Below are positions 45,861 through 57,978 of a DNA stretch of 64,000 nt, piece after piece. The first letter of the stretch is position 1. Every line of letters starts with the position of its first letter. The stretch covers positions 21,779,716-21,843,715 of the forward strand of contig NC_045144.1 of the NCBI RefSeq assembly GCF_008831285.2, given 5' to 3'. The DNA comes from Nymphaea colorata. Lineage: Eukaryota > Streptophyta > Magnoliopsida > Nymphaeales > Nymphaeaceae. The notes under the pieces were generated by a model. It was not told the DNA's origin and ran no database searches. It saw only the letters and a list, made by a program, of their open reading frames with translations. The translations under genes and the position numbers were made by a program.

Positions 45861-47019
45861 GAATCACATATATACCTTACAATGTGAAGTTATTGAGAAA
45901 CATGCAAAACTATTGATAGAGGCATTTGCAATTTTGCATGATGCGTGGAAACCTTGCTCGATTCATGTAAAACTTGCCCAATGTATGCAACCACTAGTCT
46001 TGCCAGATGCAAGCAAATCGTCACTTTCGCATGCAGTACAAGAAATAAATCCCATTCTCTTCCAAACCAAAAACAACACATTCAATACTACTTTGATGAA
46101 CAGATATATGACCCAATAACAACAAGAGACAAAATCAAATAAGAGCAGCTAAGAAAAGATGGCTCCAAAAGGCACCTACCTTTCTTCTCTATTTATTCTT
46201 CTTTCTTCCTTCTCTCCTTTTCTTCCTCTTGATGCACCTACATGCACACGAAACTTGCTGCATTATTCTTTTCTTCACTTTCACCGTGACCCTCCTACCA
46301 CCACAAGGGTTGTTATCTTCTTCTTCTTCTTTTTTCTTCTCCCCTTCTTCCTCCGATGGTCTTTTCTCTCTCTCTCTCTCTCTACACACCCACCAAATCC
46401 GTTGAGTGGAAAATTAAATTTGGTTTTAGAAAGAAAAATCAGGTTAGGTTTTAAACGAGAGTGAGAAACATATGCTTTTTCAGTTTTATACGGTATCCTG
46501 CTAAAAGGCTGCTGGGGGAAGAACCCCCTCTTTATTCAACAAAAAAGGAGATAAATGTACCCCAAAAAAATTTAGATCTCCATAAAAAATGGGAGATGAT
46601 ACATGTGAAAAGGAGCTAACCAAAGGGATACCGTTGCCTATCCCATTCAATGGTACTGAGGTCAGGCCCATTGGGGCTGTTTGGCACCCATTGGGGATTC
46701 TGTTCTAAAATTTGGGGTAGATTCATAAAACATAGTATTCCATGGTTTCATGAATTTACCGCAAATTTTGAAGCAGTTTTGCTGAACAGCAACAATAGAA
46801 TGTGTTATGTCCTGTCCATCCTTATATCGTCCAATGTATCCATTTCACATGAGATGTGAGTAGGCTGTTAGCTACCAGTCTAGCATGTTCTTTCTGCTAG
46901 GGCTTTAGCCAAAATGGAGTTACACTTCGTATTGGTAACTCGATTGCAAGATTATCTCCAGGTTATAAGTGTTTTGTTTTTGGGGTCAGCCGGTGGTTGG
47001 AATGGTGCTAGAGGTTGGA
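45861..47019. other. Intergenic, no gene recognised
   Basis: A pyrimidine-rich stretch at about 46180-46385 makes an open frame (46159-46464) of low complexity. A GGGGGAAGAACCCCC hairpin lies near 46514-46528. The GGGGCTGTTTGGCACCC string near 46673 resembles a TIR but has no partner end. Confidence 0.4.
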
Positions 47020-47191
47020 CCCTTGGGGAGCTATATATTGGCTGGCATGGGTAGTTGCCTACACCAGCCGCACAATTTTACACAATCATTCCTTATTTTC
47101 ATGTGGAAGTCGTTAATTCTTCGTTTAGTGGTCCTTAAGGTATGAGAATCTTAGTAGTGTCCCTCCCCCAAAACTTTTAACTCTGCCATTG
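47020..47191. mobile_element. hAT-type MITE, diverged relative of 19440-19663
   Basis: An imperfect 8-bp target duplication flanks it (AGGTTGGA at 47012-47019, AGGCTGAA at 47192-47199; both differences are transitions). The right end reads in reverse as CAATGGCAGAGTTA. The interior shares CCCCCAAAACTTTTAACTC and GGCTGGCATGGG-type sequence with the first copy. Confidence 0.6.
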
Positions 47192-50124
47192 AGGCTGAAT
47201 ATCTGAAAAGGGCCGTGGAAATCTCGAAAAGAAGTCGTGAGAAGAGACAGGGAAAACAATGAAAAATGAAGAATTTACTACAATTTTTTTAAATCAACCC
47301 ACCTTATTACGTAAATTTTCAGAAGATGGGTTATAATTTTACTACTTTTATTTCTTACCGTCACTTTTGTGAGCTTTGGTGATGAAATGCCTTATCATAA
47401 ACCTATGAAAGAACATAATTTATACTGTTGAATTTTACCTCTTATAAATGCGGTGTCAACTCGACTTTGAAAATGTGGTTCCTGAAATTTCTGCTTTTCC
47501 ATGAATTTATTTTTCAATAAGAGTAGAATAGTCATTTCAAGTATATTGGGGCACTTGCTTTCCAGTATCTCAATATTTGACTTATTTGGAATCAACTGAA
47601 CCATCGATTTCAAAGAGATCATTTGATCATTCAGATTAAATTGAAAATATAATTAAACATAAAGCATATTTATTTCATTGCACATGAAAACGTAAATACT
47701 GGTTCTTGATAACAACAACAACAACAACCAGGAAATCCACCCCTGGGTGCATGCTCCTCCAGCAGAGGATAAGCAAAACCAGACCTGTCATGTATCCGAC
47801 TCTAGTTCCATGCCTCAGGTCCCACCTTCGTGCTTCAGTGCAGACCATGAAACCTCATCTGTTATTTCACCCATGGGACCCCAACCCTAAGCTCAGCTCA
47901 AAACGGACTTCTAAACTGGTACTCAAATTCAAATCTCAACCCTAGACCCAAGACAGACTTTTATATCTATTCCCAAGTCTGATTCACGACCACTCGATCC
48001 AAACGGATTACTAGGCTCATATCTGAGTCTAAATGCAAGATTTAAATCCAAAATCTAAATTTTGACCAAGATTCAAATTTAAATCCAAGTTCTAGAGCAG
48101 ATCATGGAACAGTTGTAATGGTGTTCCATGAATGTGCCTCATTTTTTGACGCAGTTTCATCAGACAATAACAAAATGTTCTTGTTGTCAAACACCCTCTA
48201 AAGAGTTCATATTGTTCTAATGGTTGGACTTGTGTGAGTGGTTCTGTACATGAACCCATACTTGTCTAATTAATGGTGCGCCCTCAATATTCTTCTACTT
48301 AGTTTGATGGATTTAAAATTTGTTGAAGAGTTTTGAAATTGACTTATAGTGTATTAATGACCCCAGAAAAGAATTTCTGGCTAGCCGCTATTTCATTGCA
48401 ATTACCTCACCAGGACAAATGAAGTAAGCTAGCTAGCTTAGGGCTCTTAGGCCAGAGAAGTACCCAACAATAGTGCTATGTAGTGTAGCACCCTTCAAAA
48501 CACGAAACAAAGAAATGGTGCTCATGATTTTATTGCCCTGCAAATCGTGCCAGTGACTGGCGTGAGTTTTGGTGGTCTCTACGGTGTAGCCTGCTGGATA
48601 AACGTGATTGTTTTGCTTACATTTATATTGCCTATACAAGACTCAGAATGTCCTCATCATCAGCTGGTAAGACCCAAATATCAAATACCACAGGAACAAC
48701 CACAAATCTATACTCTCTACATCGAGCAACTTGCGGTGTCGTGCTGGTCGACATCAAGAGCATACGCACAGGGTGACATGATCTACCCTTGGTGGGCTGA
48801 TGGTTTGGAGGAAAGAGAAGGAAGGAAAACAGAGATCAGTGAGACATACTTTTACTGTCATCTAGTTTACGTGCAAAAGTCAGAGAGAACAGCAAGAAAA
48901 CGGCAAGAAAGAGGATAGGGAAATAGCTTCATTGCGGATGCTAACTGATGGAGAAATACTCACAGGATGGGTGCAGCATAGCATCTCGCACATTATCTGT
49001 TTATAGGGGTGACATGAGACTCAGAAAGATCTATCTAAATGTCCATCTAGAGAGGATGGGTTTGAGATTTGTAATTACTGAAGCTCGCCTCTTTAAGTAT
49101 CCCCGACTCTGCTGTCAACCCCAACTCGTTCTTATTAATTAGTTTCTGGCTTTGATTCTTGATTAATTCCATGCTTAATTGGAGAGCTTATCTTAATCCT
49201 CAATCTGTCTTCTTATCAATTGTTATTTCTTTACTCCTACTTACTCTGTGCCAGTTCTTATCCTACTTGCTTCAATTGAAAAGAAAAATCAGCCTCACCA
49301 GTAAGACGTTCACATGGAACAGATCTTCCACAGTGGAAAAAAGAAGAAAAAAAACCTACTATTACCATCCTTCAAGGAAAGGTTTGGACATCACCAATTC
49401 TTGGGTGAAGGACCTCCTCTCCTCCTGAAATGGTCGTCCCAATCTTCTTCACTCTGGGATCCTTGGGCTATATTCTTAGATGAAATACCAGCTCAATGTT
49501 GCTGATCTTTGTCTTCATTTAACTTTCCCACAACTCTTTTCATATGTAAAAAGGGATATAACAACCTGGTCTATTCTTACACCGAAATGGTTTGGCAGAT
49601 CACAATTCACCTATACAGCTTCAGTTTCAATTCAGAAAGTGAGGAATGTTGACAACCATTCATTTAGCTGACTCCCTCATAGTCCCTTAGGATTCATTGC
49701 AATCTTAAAATGTGAGACTAAACTTTTTAATGTGTTGTGTCACGTAAGCAACATGAATGTTGGGTTATATCATCGATCCATTCTAACAGATGGTGTAAAA
49801 GACCCTTCGGGCATAATCTGCTGTTGTTTTTAGTTATTGGATTCCTCCTTTTCTCGAGAGTAAAATTTTCATTTGGGTTTTTTTTTTTTTACCCTTTACG
49901 CATTTGTCCTGTCAGGGAAGGCCTTTTTTTTTTGGTCCCACTCATTGAGTTGAGTCCCACAATCAATTTTATCTGCATTCAGCTTTTGGGTTTTGTTTCA
50001 ACTAAAAAAAGCAAACAAGAAGAATTACCTCGGCTTTAGATCGCCCGATTTATATCAATCTTTGCGAGCATGCACACTTTGTGCAAAATTAATACTGGAG
50101 ATCCATATAATTAACGAGATCAAT
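47192..50124. other. Intergenic, no gene recognised
   Basis: (AAC)n at about 47710-47728. A degenerate AAATCC/TCTAAAT tract lies at 47880-48100, similar in texture to 21190-21390. Open frames at 48547-48918 and 49159-49428 carry no domain I can name. Confidence 0.4.
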
Positions 50125-50356
50125 CACTGCAAGAAAAAGGACAGTTCAGTAGCATGAAAAAGTGCCGTCACTAAGAAAACTGTTTTTAGCGATGGTTTTA
50201 TCGTTGCTGAAGACTTAGAAAATTGTAGTTAAAAGTCTTTAGGCATGGTTTCAATCCTTTGCCACAGATGTTATAAACTGTGCCAGAAACAACTCAGACT
50301 AAAAACTTGTAGCTACCGCTGTTACTTTTTAGCAACAATTTTTTTAGTATGTAGTG
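50125..50356. mobile_element. CACTA-like MITE
   Basis: The left end CACTGCAAGAAAAAGGAC and the right end TTTTTTTAGTATGTAGTG (reverse CACTACATACTAAAAAAA) are typical CACTA-superfamily termini. The 3-bp flanks AAT and AGT match at two of three positions. At about 232 bp it has no coding capacity. Confidence 0.6.
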
Positions 50357-50359
50357 AGT

Positions 50360-50419
<60 letters not shown>

Positions 50420-50428
50420 ATATATATT
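50360..50428. repeat. (AT)n microsatellite
   Basis: It begins four bases after the CACTA-like end. TA-rich runs with a GTA interruption. Confidence 0.9.
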
Positions 50429-50734
50429 GTCAGAGAGAATGAGAATTGCTGATAACACAAAAATAATGATCATACAATTACAATTTTGAAATGATAACAT
50501 CCTATTGATTACATTTTGTACATGATTAAAAAAAAACCCCTTCCAATCTAACAATATCACAAACTCACCAACTCAGGATTGAGAACTCAAAAGGATTGTC
50601 GAATAGTGTCGGTAAAACTATTATGGACTAGCTTCTAAAACGTAGAATAAGTTTAGTAGAAGTGCTGCTGAGGAGTATTGACAGGACTCCAGTGCGCAAA
50701 AAGCATATCTGTGATGATCAGCGCCAGAAAAATA

Positions 50735-51440
50735 ATGTCTTGATTATTATGCCTTTTAGCATTCTTAAAAGGAAAATATGACACAGACACTAATGCATGG
50801 GGAAAAATCTTTTGGTCCACAGATAATGTTGTTTTCATATTGGTGAACACCATTCGATGTGAAAAAAGGCCATATAAAATTATATATTTCCCTTGAAAAG
50901 GAATTCATGTCCCACCATGTGAAAGAAGTCAGGAGGTCCTAGAGGTCCTAATCCATGAAGACTTGGAGCCAATGATACCAAAACCCAAAGACCGCGATGT
51001 CAACCTCCCTGTTGCTTGCAATTTAATGAATTAAGATATTGGTTCGAAATATCACTTTCTATATATTATATGACATTAGATCTGGGCCCCATCTGAATCA
51101 ATTCACAGCTCCATCTTATTAGACCTAAAACATAAAAAAGCTAGTGGCTGAAATTTTGTCAAGTTCTTTGGAGGAGAATAAGTTTCTACCGAAAATGTTA
51201 TTTTCAATGGGAATCGACATTCCACGTGGGAGAAGGCCGTGAAATTATATATGGATATCCCTTCGCCAGAAAATTGTATCTCCTATTGTGACAAAATAGG
51301 CCCACTAGGTCCAAAAGCTGGAGATTGGGTTGTCACGAAGCTGGAGATTGGGTTGTCACGTACGGTCCTTGTCACTTGCAATTTACTGGACAGGAAATCA
51401 TTTTTATCGGTTAGAAACATCAGTTTCAATATTATATAAC
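50735..51440 (+). repeat. Dispersed repeat R1, copy 2
   Basis: Aligns with 44920-45620 (for example TGGAGCCAATGATACCAAAACC and GTTGCTTGCAATTTAATGAA). A 23-bp unit AAGCTGGAGATTGGGTTGTC... is tandemly doubled at about 51316-51360 in this copy only. Confidence 0.6.
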
Positions 51441-53813
51441 TGCCTTCCACCAAATCGAGTACTCGAACTCATATACATGAGGTTCTTTGGTACAGGATAG
51501 GCATGATGTGCCGGTCATCTTCTAGTGGACAAGACCGTTTTTGTCCATTGTTTGATGAGCTTAGGAACAAAACCTCATGTTCATTCTGTTGGGTGTTTCT
51601 GTTTGGTGTTTGTTTCGTGTTATGTCCGTTCTAGCTATTTTCATTCTGCATTTGCATCTTCTTGTGAGTCCATTCTCACTCTTGTGTAGGCGGCCGGCAG
51701 GAGCCATGCCAAACAGGTATCACCATTTCTGCAGCATGTCTCTTTCAACATCCTTTTCTTCTTGTGAAAGCTGAAGAAAGGACCACCCTTCTCTGCCATA
51801 CTACTCGGGATCTGCTTAATTGCCATAATAATTGATTATTACACACGTGAAAGTAAAAATAAGTTATGCGAGATGAACATGTCCTACTACTTGAAACTGG
51901 GGGAACTAGAAAGTCCCAACTGATTTTCTCTTCTTTTGATTTAAATCCAAAGTATACCTTGGGGATTGTACACTAGGGAACACAATCCTAGCAATCAAAC
52001 GTGCCTAATCTCTGCATATTGGTAGATAAGCACCTAAATATTTTTGTATGGTTATTAAAATCAATTTTGAAAATTTAAAATATTGAAATCAATATAAATT
52101 CAATCACCATTTGTTGTTCCATAAAAGTTCACGAAATTGTCATCTAAGACATAGTAAATTGGGTAAGGTTGAAAACAAAATTGTCAGCCAAAGTCGGAGA
52201 TGAAATGGAGTACTCCTATTCACTTGAAGGGCAGTTTGACAGCACGACTAGTATCCCATGAATCTAGCCCAATCTTTATGACATATTTCTATGTCCTTGA
52301 TGTCAAATGAACTCTAAAGGGCAGTTGGAAATTCACATTAAGAACCCAATCTGAATAGGGCTGTTAGATTCACATATGAATCCAAATTATGACTTACAAA
52401 CCAAAATTAACGCGTAAATACAATTTCAAAATATATGGACATTGGATAGATGTAAGATACTTAAAACTAAATTGGATCTGAATGTGATCAGATAAACCTA
52501 AATCTGAATCTGATGTTATTCCTTAAATTTGAATTCGATATCAAACTTTTTTGTTTCATGTCTGATTTCTTTTGAAACGTCCCGGTAGGATATGTGATCT
52601 AAATTGGAAAAATAATCTCTAATGCCAGTGGTCCAATGGGAGACCGGATACATGAACAACCCCACCCCATTAATGATCATGGTACAGTGCCAGTGGACCA
52701 TGTACATCATCTCATCTATGAGGTAGAATATGTCAGCTCCATTACGTAGATGAAGCTTGCATCATGGACTAGACGACTAAGAATGATCTAACACCGCCGT
52801 CCGTCGATGGACATGCCTGCATCAGAGAACGTCATGCTGGAACGCCCTACATCACAAATAGCTGCTGCAAGCTTCGTACTGAATAATTAACTGGAGATAG
52901 TGACCACCACCGCTGGAGCTATATACATATATATATATATGCAGAACTAATGCCAACCATCTCAGACCAAGAGAGTGGGGAGGAATACATTGAACGAAAT
53001 CTGCCACTAGCACCATGTTCGGTATCCATCCATCATCATCATTAATTCATTATGGCACGCCCAAGTAATTCGTTTAACGATTTTGGGAAACTAGAAGTTT
53101 AGTGTGAACCTTTTGATTGAGAACTCATGAAATTTTTCGTCGAATCCTGATTCAATCTAAAATTTTTATTCATCAAAGCCGTAGCTTGAGATGTTGGCTT
53201 TGTAAATAAGAATGTATTGAAGATATAGCACATGATATATGTATAAGATGATCAAAATACTTAAGTTCTACAAGTTACTTGCACTGAGCACAAGGTCGGA
53301 GCAGAAATTTCTTGCATGCGCAAAACCGTGAAAAGAATCAGCCGATGCCAATGCATAAATAAATAAAAAAATTGGGCTGTAAGAAATGAGTAATATGCAA
53401 ATAAATGTAGGTGGGTTTGTGTGGAAAGGTACACACAAGCCCACCACTTGGGCAGGCAGGATTGTTGGCTATGCAGGACTGGGTTAGTCTGACACCCGAC
53501 ATCACCAAGCTCGTCCTAAGTACCAATCGGTTGCTGAAAGCTTTGTTAAAATGTCTTTTCCCACTGACGGTGGCCAAAAACTAGCTACACAAACATACAT
53601 TATCTATCTATCTAGAACAGTATTTGTTCATTAAGCGCCTAATAGAAATGGCTAAATAGAAAGACAGACTGCCCACCAGCAATATTAATTTTAGAAAAGG
53701 AAAGAAAAGGGAGGAAATAATTAGGATCACACAGATTTTTAACCAATATTTCTTTAAAATATTTTGTCACTAAAACCAACATAAGACCCAGTACATAAAA
53801 CAAGTCCAACTAT
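51441..53813. other. Intergenic, no gene recognised
   Basis: Only short open frames, none recognised (plus 51577-51774, minus 53338-53577). A degenerate AATCTGAAT/GGATCTGAAT tract lies near 52330-52560, and a short (TA)n tract near 52927-52941. Confidence 0.4.
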
Positions 53814-54065
53814 TCACTTCGAATATAATTTTAAGGGAAACAAATAATTGTGTATAGGTTTGTGCACTTGCTTTCTTGCACAATATTTGGTGTCAGCATA
53901 GAAGAAAGGGTGAGCCTTCATTAACAAACAGTGGTAACAGAACACGTGCATCTTGCTCACAACAACAACATACGTGCTCCAACTTTGATAATTTGGCACG
54001 CTTGAAGAAATGACTTAACTGTATTTAAGGTTCTCATGATATTTTCCGTTTTAGAATGCTAAATA
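53814..54065 (-). repeat. Dispersed repeat R1, copy 3 (internally deleted, inverted)
   Basis: In reverse it reads TCTAAAACGGAAAATA, then ACGTATGTTGTTGTTGTGAG and AATATTGTGCAAGAAAGCAAG, matching the two ends of copy 1 (44925-44970 and 45690-45840) with the middle missing. Confidence 0.55.
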
Positions 54066-54483
54066 TTACATAATGAACATTACTTTTTTCTCAATGTTTG
54101 TCTTTCAACTTTCCATTACAAAGGATCAGACGGTTCTTGCAAGTGAGCAGAGTGTGTACGTATATGTGTGTGTATGGAGAGAGTGCGTGTGTGTGTATAT
54201 ATAAAGAGAGGCGATGAGAAAGGCCAATGATGGTGGGGTCTTGTCCTCGTCAAGGGAGATGGGTGGTCGATATCGAGAGAGAGAGAGAGTGAGAGTGAGA
54301 GTGAAAGGAAAAATAATGAGATGGGTGGTGCTGGTGGTCGAGTACTCACTACTAAGAAGCTTACTGCTATGGGAATTGTGATAGTAAAAGGATTAAGGCT
54401 GTAGATCTAGTAGTTAAAGACAGCTAAATTTTCTCTCTTTCTAGTAAGGTAGACCTCTTGACTCAGTCCGACCATGTGAATCC
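54066..54483. other. Upstream region of the cysteine-rich peptide gene
   Basis: (GA)n and GAGAGT repeats at about 54271-54304, and a TTGAC W-box-like core near 54459. Nothing else is recognised. Confidence 0.4.
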
Positions 54484-54491
54484 TATAAATA
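54484..54491 (+). promoter_or_regulatory. TATA box of the cysteine-rich peptide gene
   Basis: TATAAATA, 90 bases before the ATG at 54574. A start about 30 bases downstream would give a 5' UTR of roughly 60 bases. Confidence 0.7.
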
Positions 54492-54573
54492 GATCGTTGA
54501 GAGGATGCCATTCTGCACTCATCCAGTCATCCACCATTAGTTGGTATTCACTCTAACTAGTGGGCTATCCACA

Positions 54574-55322
54574 ATGAAGCAAGTTTCCTTTCCCGTCCTC
54601 TTTCTTGCCCTTCTCTTGCTGCTCTCTGTGGCTTTTGCACGTAGTGTTGTTGAAAAACAGGGTATGTTTTCGTTTCTAGCTGGTCTTTCGTTACTTCCCT
54701 CCAAACGATGTCATCCTGCTAGGTGATCATGCAATACTTTTTCTGTCAAACAGGCAACTTCACAACCGAGTTGCTTAGCAGGACGCAGCCAACGATCGAT
54801 CCAGGACAGATTTAATTTGTGGTTGTTAATCTTGTAGTAGTGGTGTTTGACATGCATTCGGGTAGTCACTAATGCTGCTTGGGAGCTGAGGGAGGAGGGA
54901 CCCTTGGTTCTTCGCCAGTAACTAGGCTAAAAAATATCAACCGATCCAAAAAGCATAGTAGTCTACTAACCAGACCACCTGCTTGGCAGCTTGAGTGTCG
55001 ATGTGACCTATACATACGCAACATTGTGACATTTGTGCATCTAGCTAGACAAGCATTCAATTAATTGGTTGGCTAAACACTTAATTTCCTGAACATTATG
55101 GCTATGGATGCAGATGAAAAGAATGCAACAGGCGATGTTTGTGGATCCTCTTGCGGCAGTGGTCGATGCTGCCCCTCTGGTTACTCCTGCTGCCCAAACG
55201 ACTGGTGCTGCCGATCAAGTTACATATGCTGCGGCTATCATGGTTGCTGTAGTCTTAATGAGTATGGTGCACTCGTGAATGCTCACGGTGTCGCTAGCAT
55301 ACTGAAACCTTCTCGTCGCTGA
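54574..55322 (+). CDS. Small secreted 12-cysteine peptide, two exons
   Basis: Exon 1 is 54574-54661 and exon 2 is 55114-55322. The 452-bp intron has a G/GTATGT donor and a GATGCAG acceptor and splits the Asp30 codon after its first base. The 98-residue product starts with a signal peptide (MKQVSFPVLF... to about Ala22 in VAFA), then a short charged stretch with one possible N-glycosylation site (NAT at 33), then a compact core from Cys39 to Cys75. The core holds 12 cysteines spaced C-x3-C-x4-CC-x5-CC-x4-CC-x5-CC-x4-CC, ending CGYHGCC. A 23-residue tail lacks cysteine. The CC-pair pattern recalls granulins but does not match their spacing, and I recognise no named family. Export to the apoplast or vacuole is inferred. 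The TATA box, clean splice sites and poly(A) signals favour a real gene. Confidence 0.8.
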
Positions 55323-55371
55323 TATGTTATCATGTTGGTCATGCTGATAGTAGTAACTTGTGGTATATCTA

Positions 55372-55411
55372 AATAATAAAGCAAGCATGTCTAAATAATA
55401 AAGCAAGCATG
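55372..55411 (+). terminator. Duplicated poly(A) signal region
   Basis: CTAAATAATAAAGCAAGCATG occurs twice in tandem (from about 55368 and 55390), giving two AATAAA signals 50-80 bases after the stop codon. Another AATAAA lies near 55526. Confidence 0.65.
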
Positions 55412-56667
55412 CTTATTGTCTGCTAGGACAGCATGCATGCAGGGTCTGTACTTCCTAGTTCTTGTTGCCCGCAAGAACCAGAACCAGTGTTTCCGTCCAT
55501 CCTCTTTGTGTACTTGTGCAATCGAAATAAATGCACCGATGTTGTGCTTAGTTATTTTAGTTGAATTTGTTTTATATATGTATATATTCTACAAATACTT
55601 CATCCCCTCTTACCTTAATTTCTTTTTCATTCTCTCAAATATTTGGCTGGCGGCTAGAAGCTTTCTCAATTTTAGTCAATAAGTTGTCTATATTCCACAA
55701 GGTAGTAGTTCCGATCAGCAGGTTATCGAAAACAGCAAAAACTAAGTCCGATTCAGGGCTCTCAATTTGGGGTCTACAAGGAACTATGAAATCCGGCAAA
55801 AAAAACAGCTTTTAAGCATGAAATGGACTTTTGGACAGAAAATATAAAAGAAAAGCATTCAAGTGGAGTTGATATTAATGCATAATATGTGAAAGATGGA
55901 TAAAATACAATGACCAAGCACGCCCAAACATTGAGAAAATGCGCGCCCGAGAGAGAGACGCACTGGTGATTCCCGGACGCCCATAATCGTCCGGACAGAT
56001 GATTATGGTCCCCACGCCTGAGACCGTCGACAATGGTTTAGTGGGCGTCGAGAAGGACTGGCAATGGTTTTTTGGAGCTTTGCCCACGGCTTCGGCCGTC
56101 GCCAGAGCTTTGTCTGTACGACACCCTAATCAGATCCCTTTGCTGTACTTCCAATCACAACAAAAATCGTTTGTATTTTTAGCGCATGTAAATCTGATGT
56201 TTTTACAACATAAACTCAAAGTCTCTAACGCATGGATTAACAAAAGTGTAGAAAATTGAAAAAAAAATGCGAAATGCAATAGATTGTATTCAGAACAAAG
56301 AAAAAAAATGATTTCAGCAATTCAAAAGCACAACTTTCATATTATGGACATGTTCTTTAGTTGTTCATGACTTGCAGGTCCAACCCCATATAGTCGCAAG
56401 TGCATATCGTTAACGAGCTTCTAAGTGAATGAAAAAAGAAAAGAAATGCAAAGGCAGCAATTAACATGGTTCGATGTTATGCCTCCATCTACGACAGGGA
56501 GCATCGAGCTCTCCCTTTTGATTCTCATTGACATATGGGAAGAATTACAACAGCAATATATATTGGATACAAATTAATTTTTGGATATAGATAAATGACA
56601 AGAAACAAAGACAATCCTTATCGGCGTAACCACCACCAGCTGGATCGATCAACACAAATGCAAAGCG

Positions 56668-56717
<50 letters not shown>

Positions 56718-57123
56718 TTTCAAATAGAATTAGGGAGGAAAAAATTTCTAAAATTTAATTTTCATTGTTGATCATTCAAAAAAAATTATCCATCAAAGTA
56801 TAATACACAAAAATTCAATGTCATCAACAATATTCAACTCTTCTCATCTGAAATTTTGTTCTTTAGATGCCCAGCATGCATAAAAAAGGATGAAATTGTT
56901 TTTGTTATTGTCGGCCATTGAAATACAAAAATAATCATGTGCAACAAATAACTCTGGTTTAACAGTTCTTCTCGATCATTGCAAAGAAAAAACAATTTCA
57001 TAAACAGAAGGTTTGCCTGCAAGCAGCTGCCAATTTAATGTAGCCGAATAGTGGAATTAAGCTACTTTCACAATCGTACAGGAAAAAGGAACCGAAAAAG
57101 AAAAGGATGTTGAGATTCCCAAT
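55412..57123. other. Intergenic, no gene recognised
   Basis: A GC-richer patch at about 55910-56120 contains an inverted repeat ATAATCGTCC...GATTATGG near 55983-56008, with open frames on both strands that match nothing known to me. A (TA)n tract is at 56669-56717. Confidence 0.4.
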
Positions 57124-57457
57124 CAAACTAGCAAAATTTGAAAACATTGGTAACATGTTCTGCCCAACAAAGTGTATAAAGAGAATGAATAAAAGATGAT
57201 TTGCAACTCTCTGACAAAGTTCACATAAGAAGTCCAAGAAGCTCCAGGTACATGTCAATCAACTCTTTTTTTAGAAAAACGAGCAAAAAAAAAAAATTGT
57301 TGGTACGGGATTCTCATTACAGTATCATTTGGCATACTTTGGGCACCAGCCACAATGAACTTCATAGCGGTGGCAGAGCTAGAAATTTTAGTTATTTTAA
57401 ATTTTGAACTTTATAAAGCACCTGTATAGAAATATGTCAAAATTATAGAATTATCAA
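57124..57457 (+). repeat. 335-bp direct repeat, copy 1
   Basis: Begins CAAACTAGCAAAATTTGAAAAC and ends AATTATAGAATTATCAA. It matches 57635-57978 at high identity. It contains GGTGGCAGAGCTAGAAATTTT, resembling the GGCGGAGC end of hAT-type MITEs. Confidence 0.85.
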
Positions 57458-57634
57458 ACGCTGAAAAGTTCCACACTAACATTGGAAGACCTAAGCAACT
57501 GTCAAAATAGTAGTTCCCCCACCTTAATCGTCAATAAAATGGAGGCAAAACCATAAACTGAAGGTTTGGTTTGCATGTTCTGGAATATCACAGTTCTACA
57601 TTTTTTTTCTTGGGTAGTAATTTGTATTGTAACT

Positions 57635-57978
57635 CAAACTAGCAAAATTTGAAAACGTTTGTAACATGTTCTGCGCAACAAAGTGTATAAAGAGCATGAA
57701 TAAAGATGATTTGCAACTCCCTGCAAAGTTCACATAAGAAGTCCAAGAAGCTCCAGGTACATGTCAATCAACTAATTTTGCAAAAAAATTAGCAAAAAAA
57801 AAAAAATTGTTGGTAAGGTATTCTCATTACAGTATCATTTGCATACTTTTGGTACCCGCCACAATGAAGTTCACAGCAGTGGCAGAGCTAGAAATTTTGT
57901 TAAAGGGTATCGATATTTTACATTTTGAACTTTATAGAGAACATGTATACAAATATGTCAAAATTATAGAGTTATCAA
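57635..57978 (+). repeat. 335-bp direct repeat, copy 2, ending at the E6 target site
   Basis: Counterpart of 57124-57457, about 180 bp away. Its last bases ATCAA are the E6 target duplication. In copy 1 the sequence continues past this point uninterrupted (ATCAAACGCTG), showing the state before insertion. Confidence 0.85.

Noticed and set aside
46159-46464. 101-residue frame starting MAPKGTYLSSLF, resembling a signal peptide
   Set aside because: Hydrophobicity comes from a pyrimidine-rich tract; no TATA box, splice partner or domain was found.
46667-46690. GGGGCTGTTTGGCACCC as a Harbinger or hAT terminal repeat
   Set aside because: No matching inverted end or target duplication was found downstream.
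48547-48918. 123-residue plus frame with a hydrophobic stretch (VIVLLTFILPIQ)
   Set aside because: It could be a membrane-protein exon, but no family is recognisable and no flanking exon or clear splice sites were seen.
50245-50442. Frames with IYIYIYIY repeats (also near 31556, 42674, 12665)
   Set aside because: They are translations of (TA)n microsatellites.
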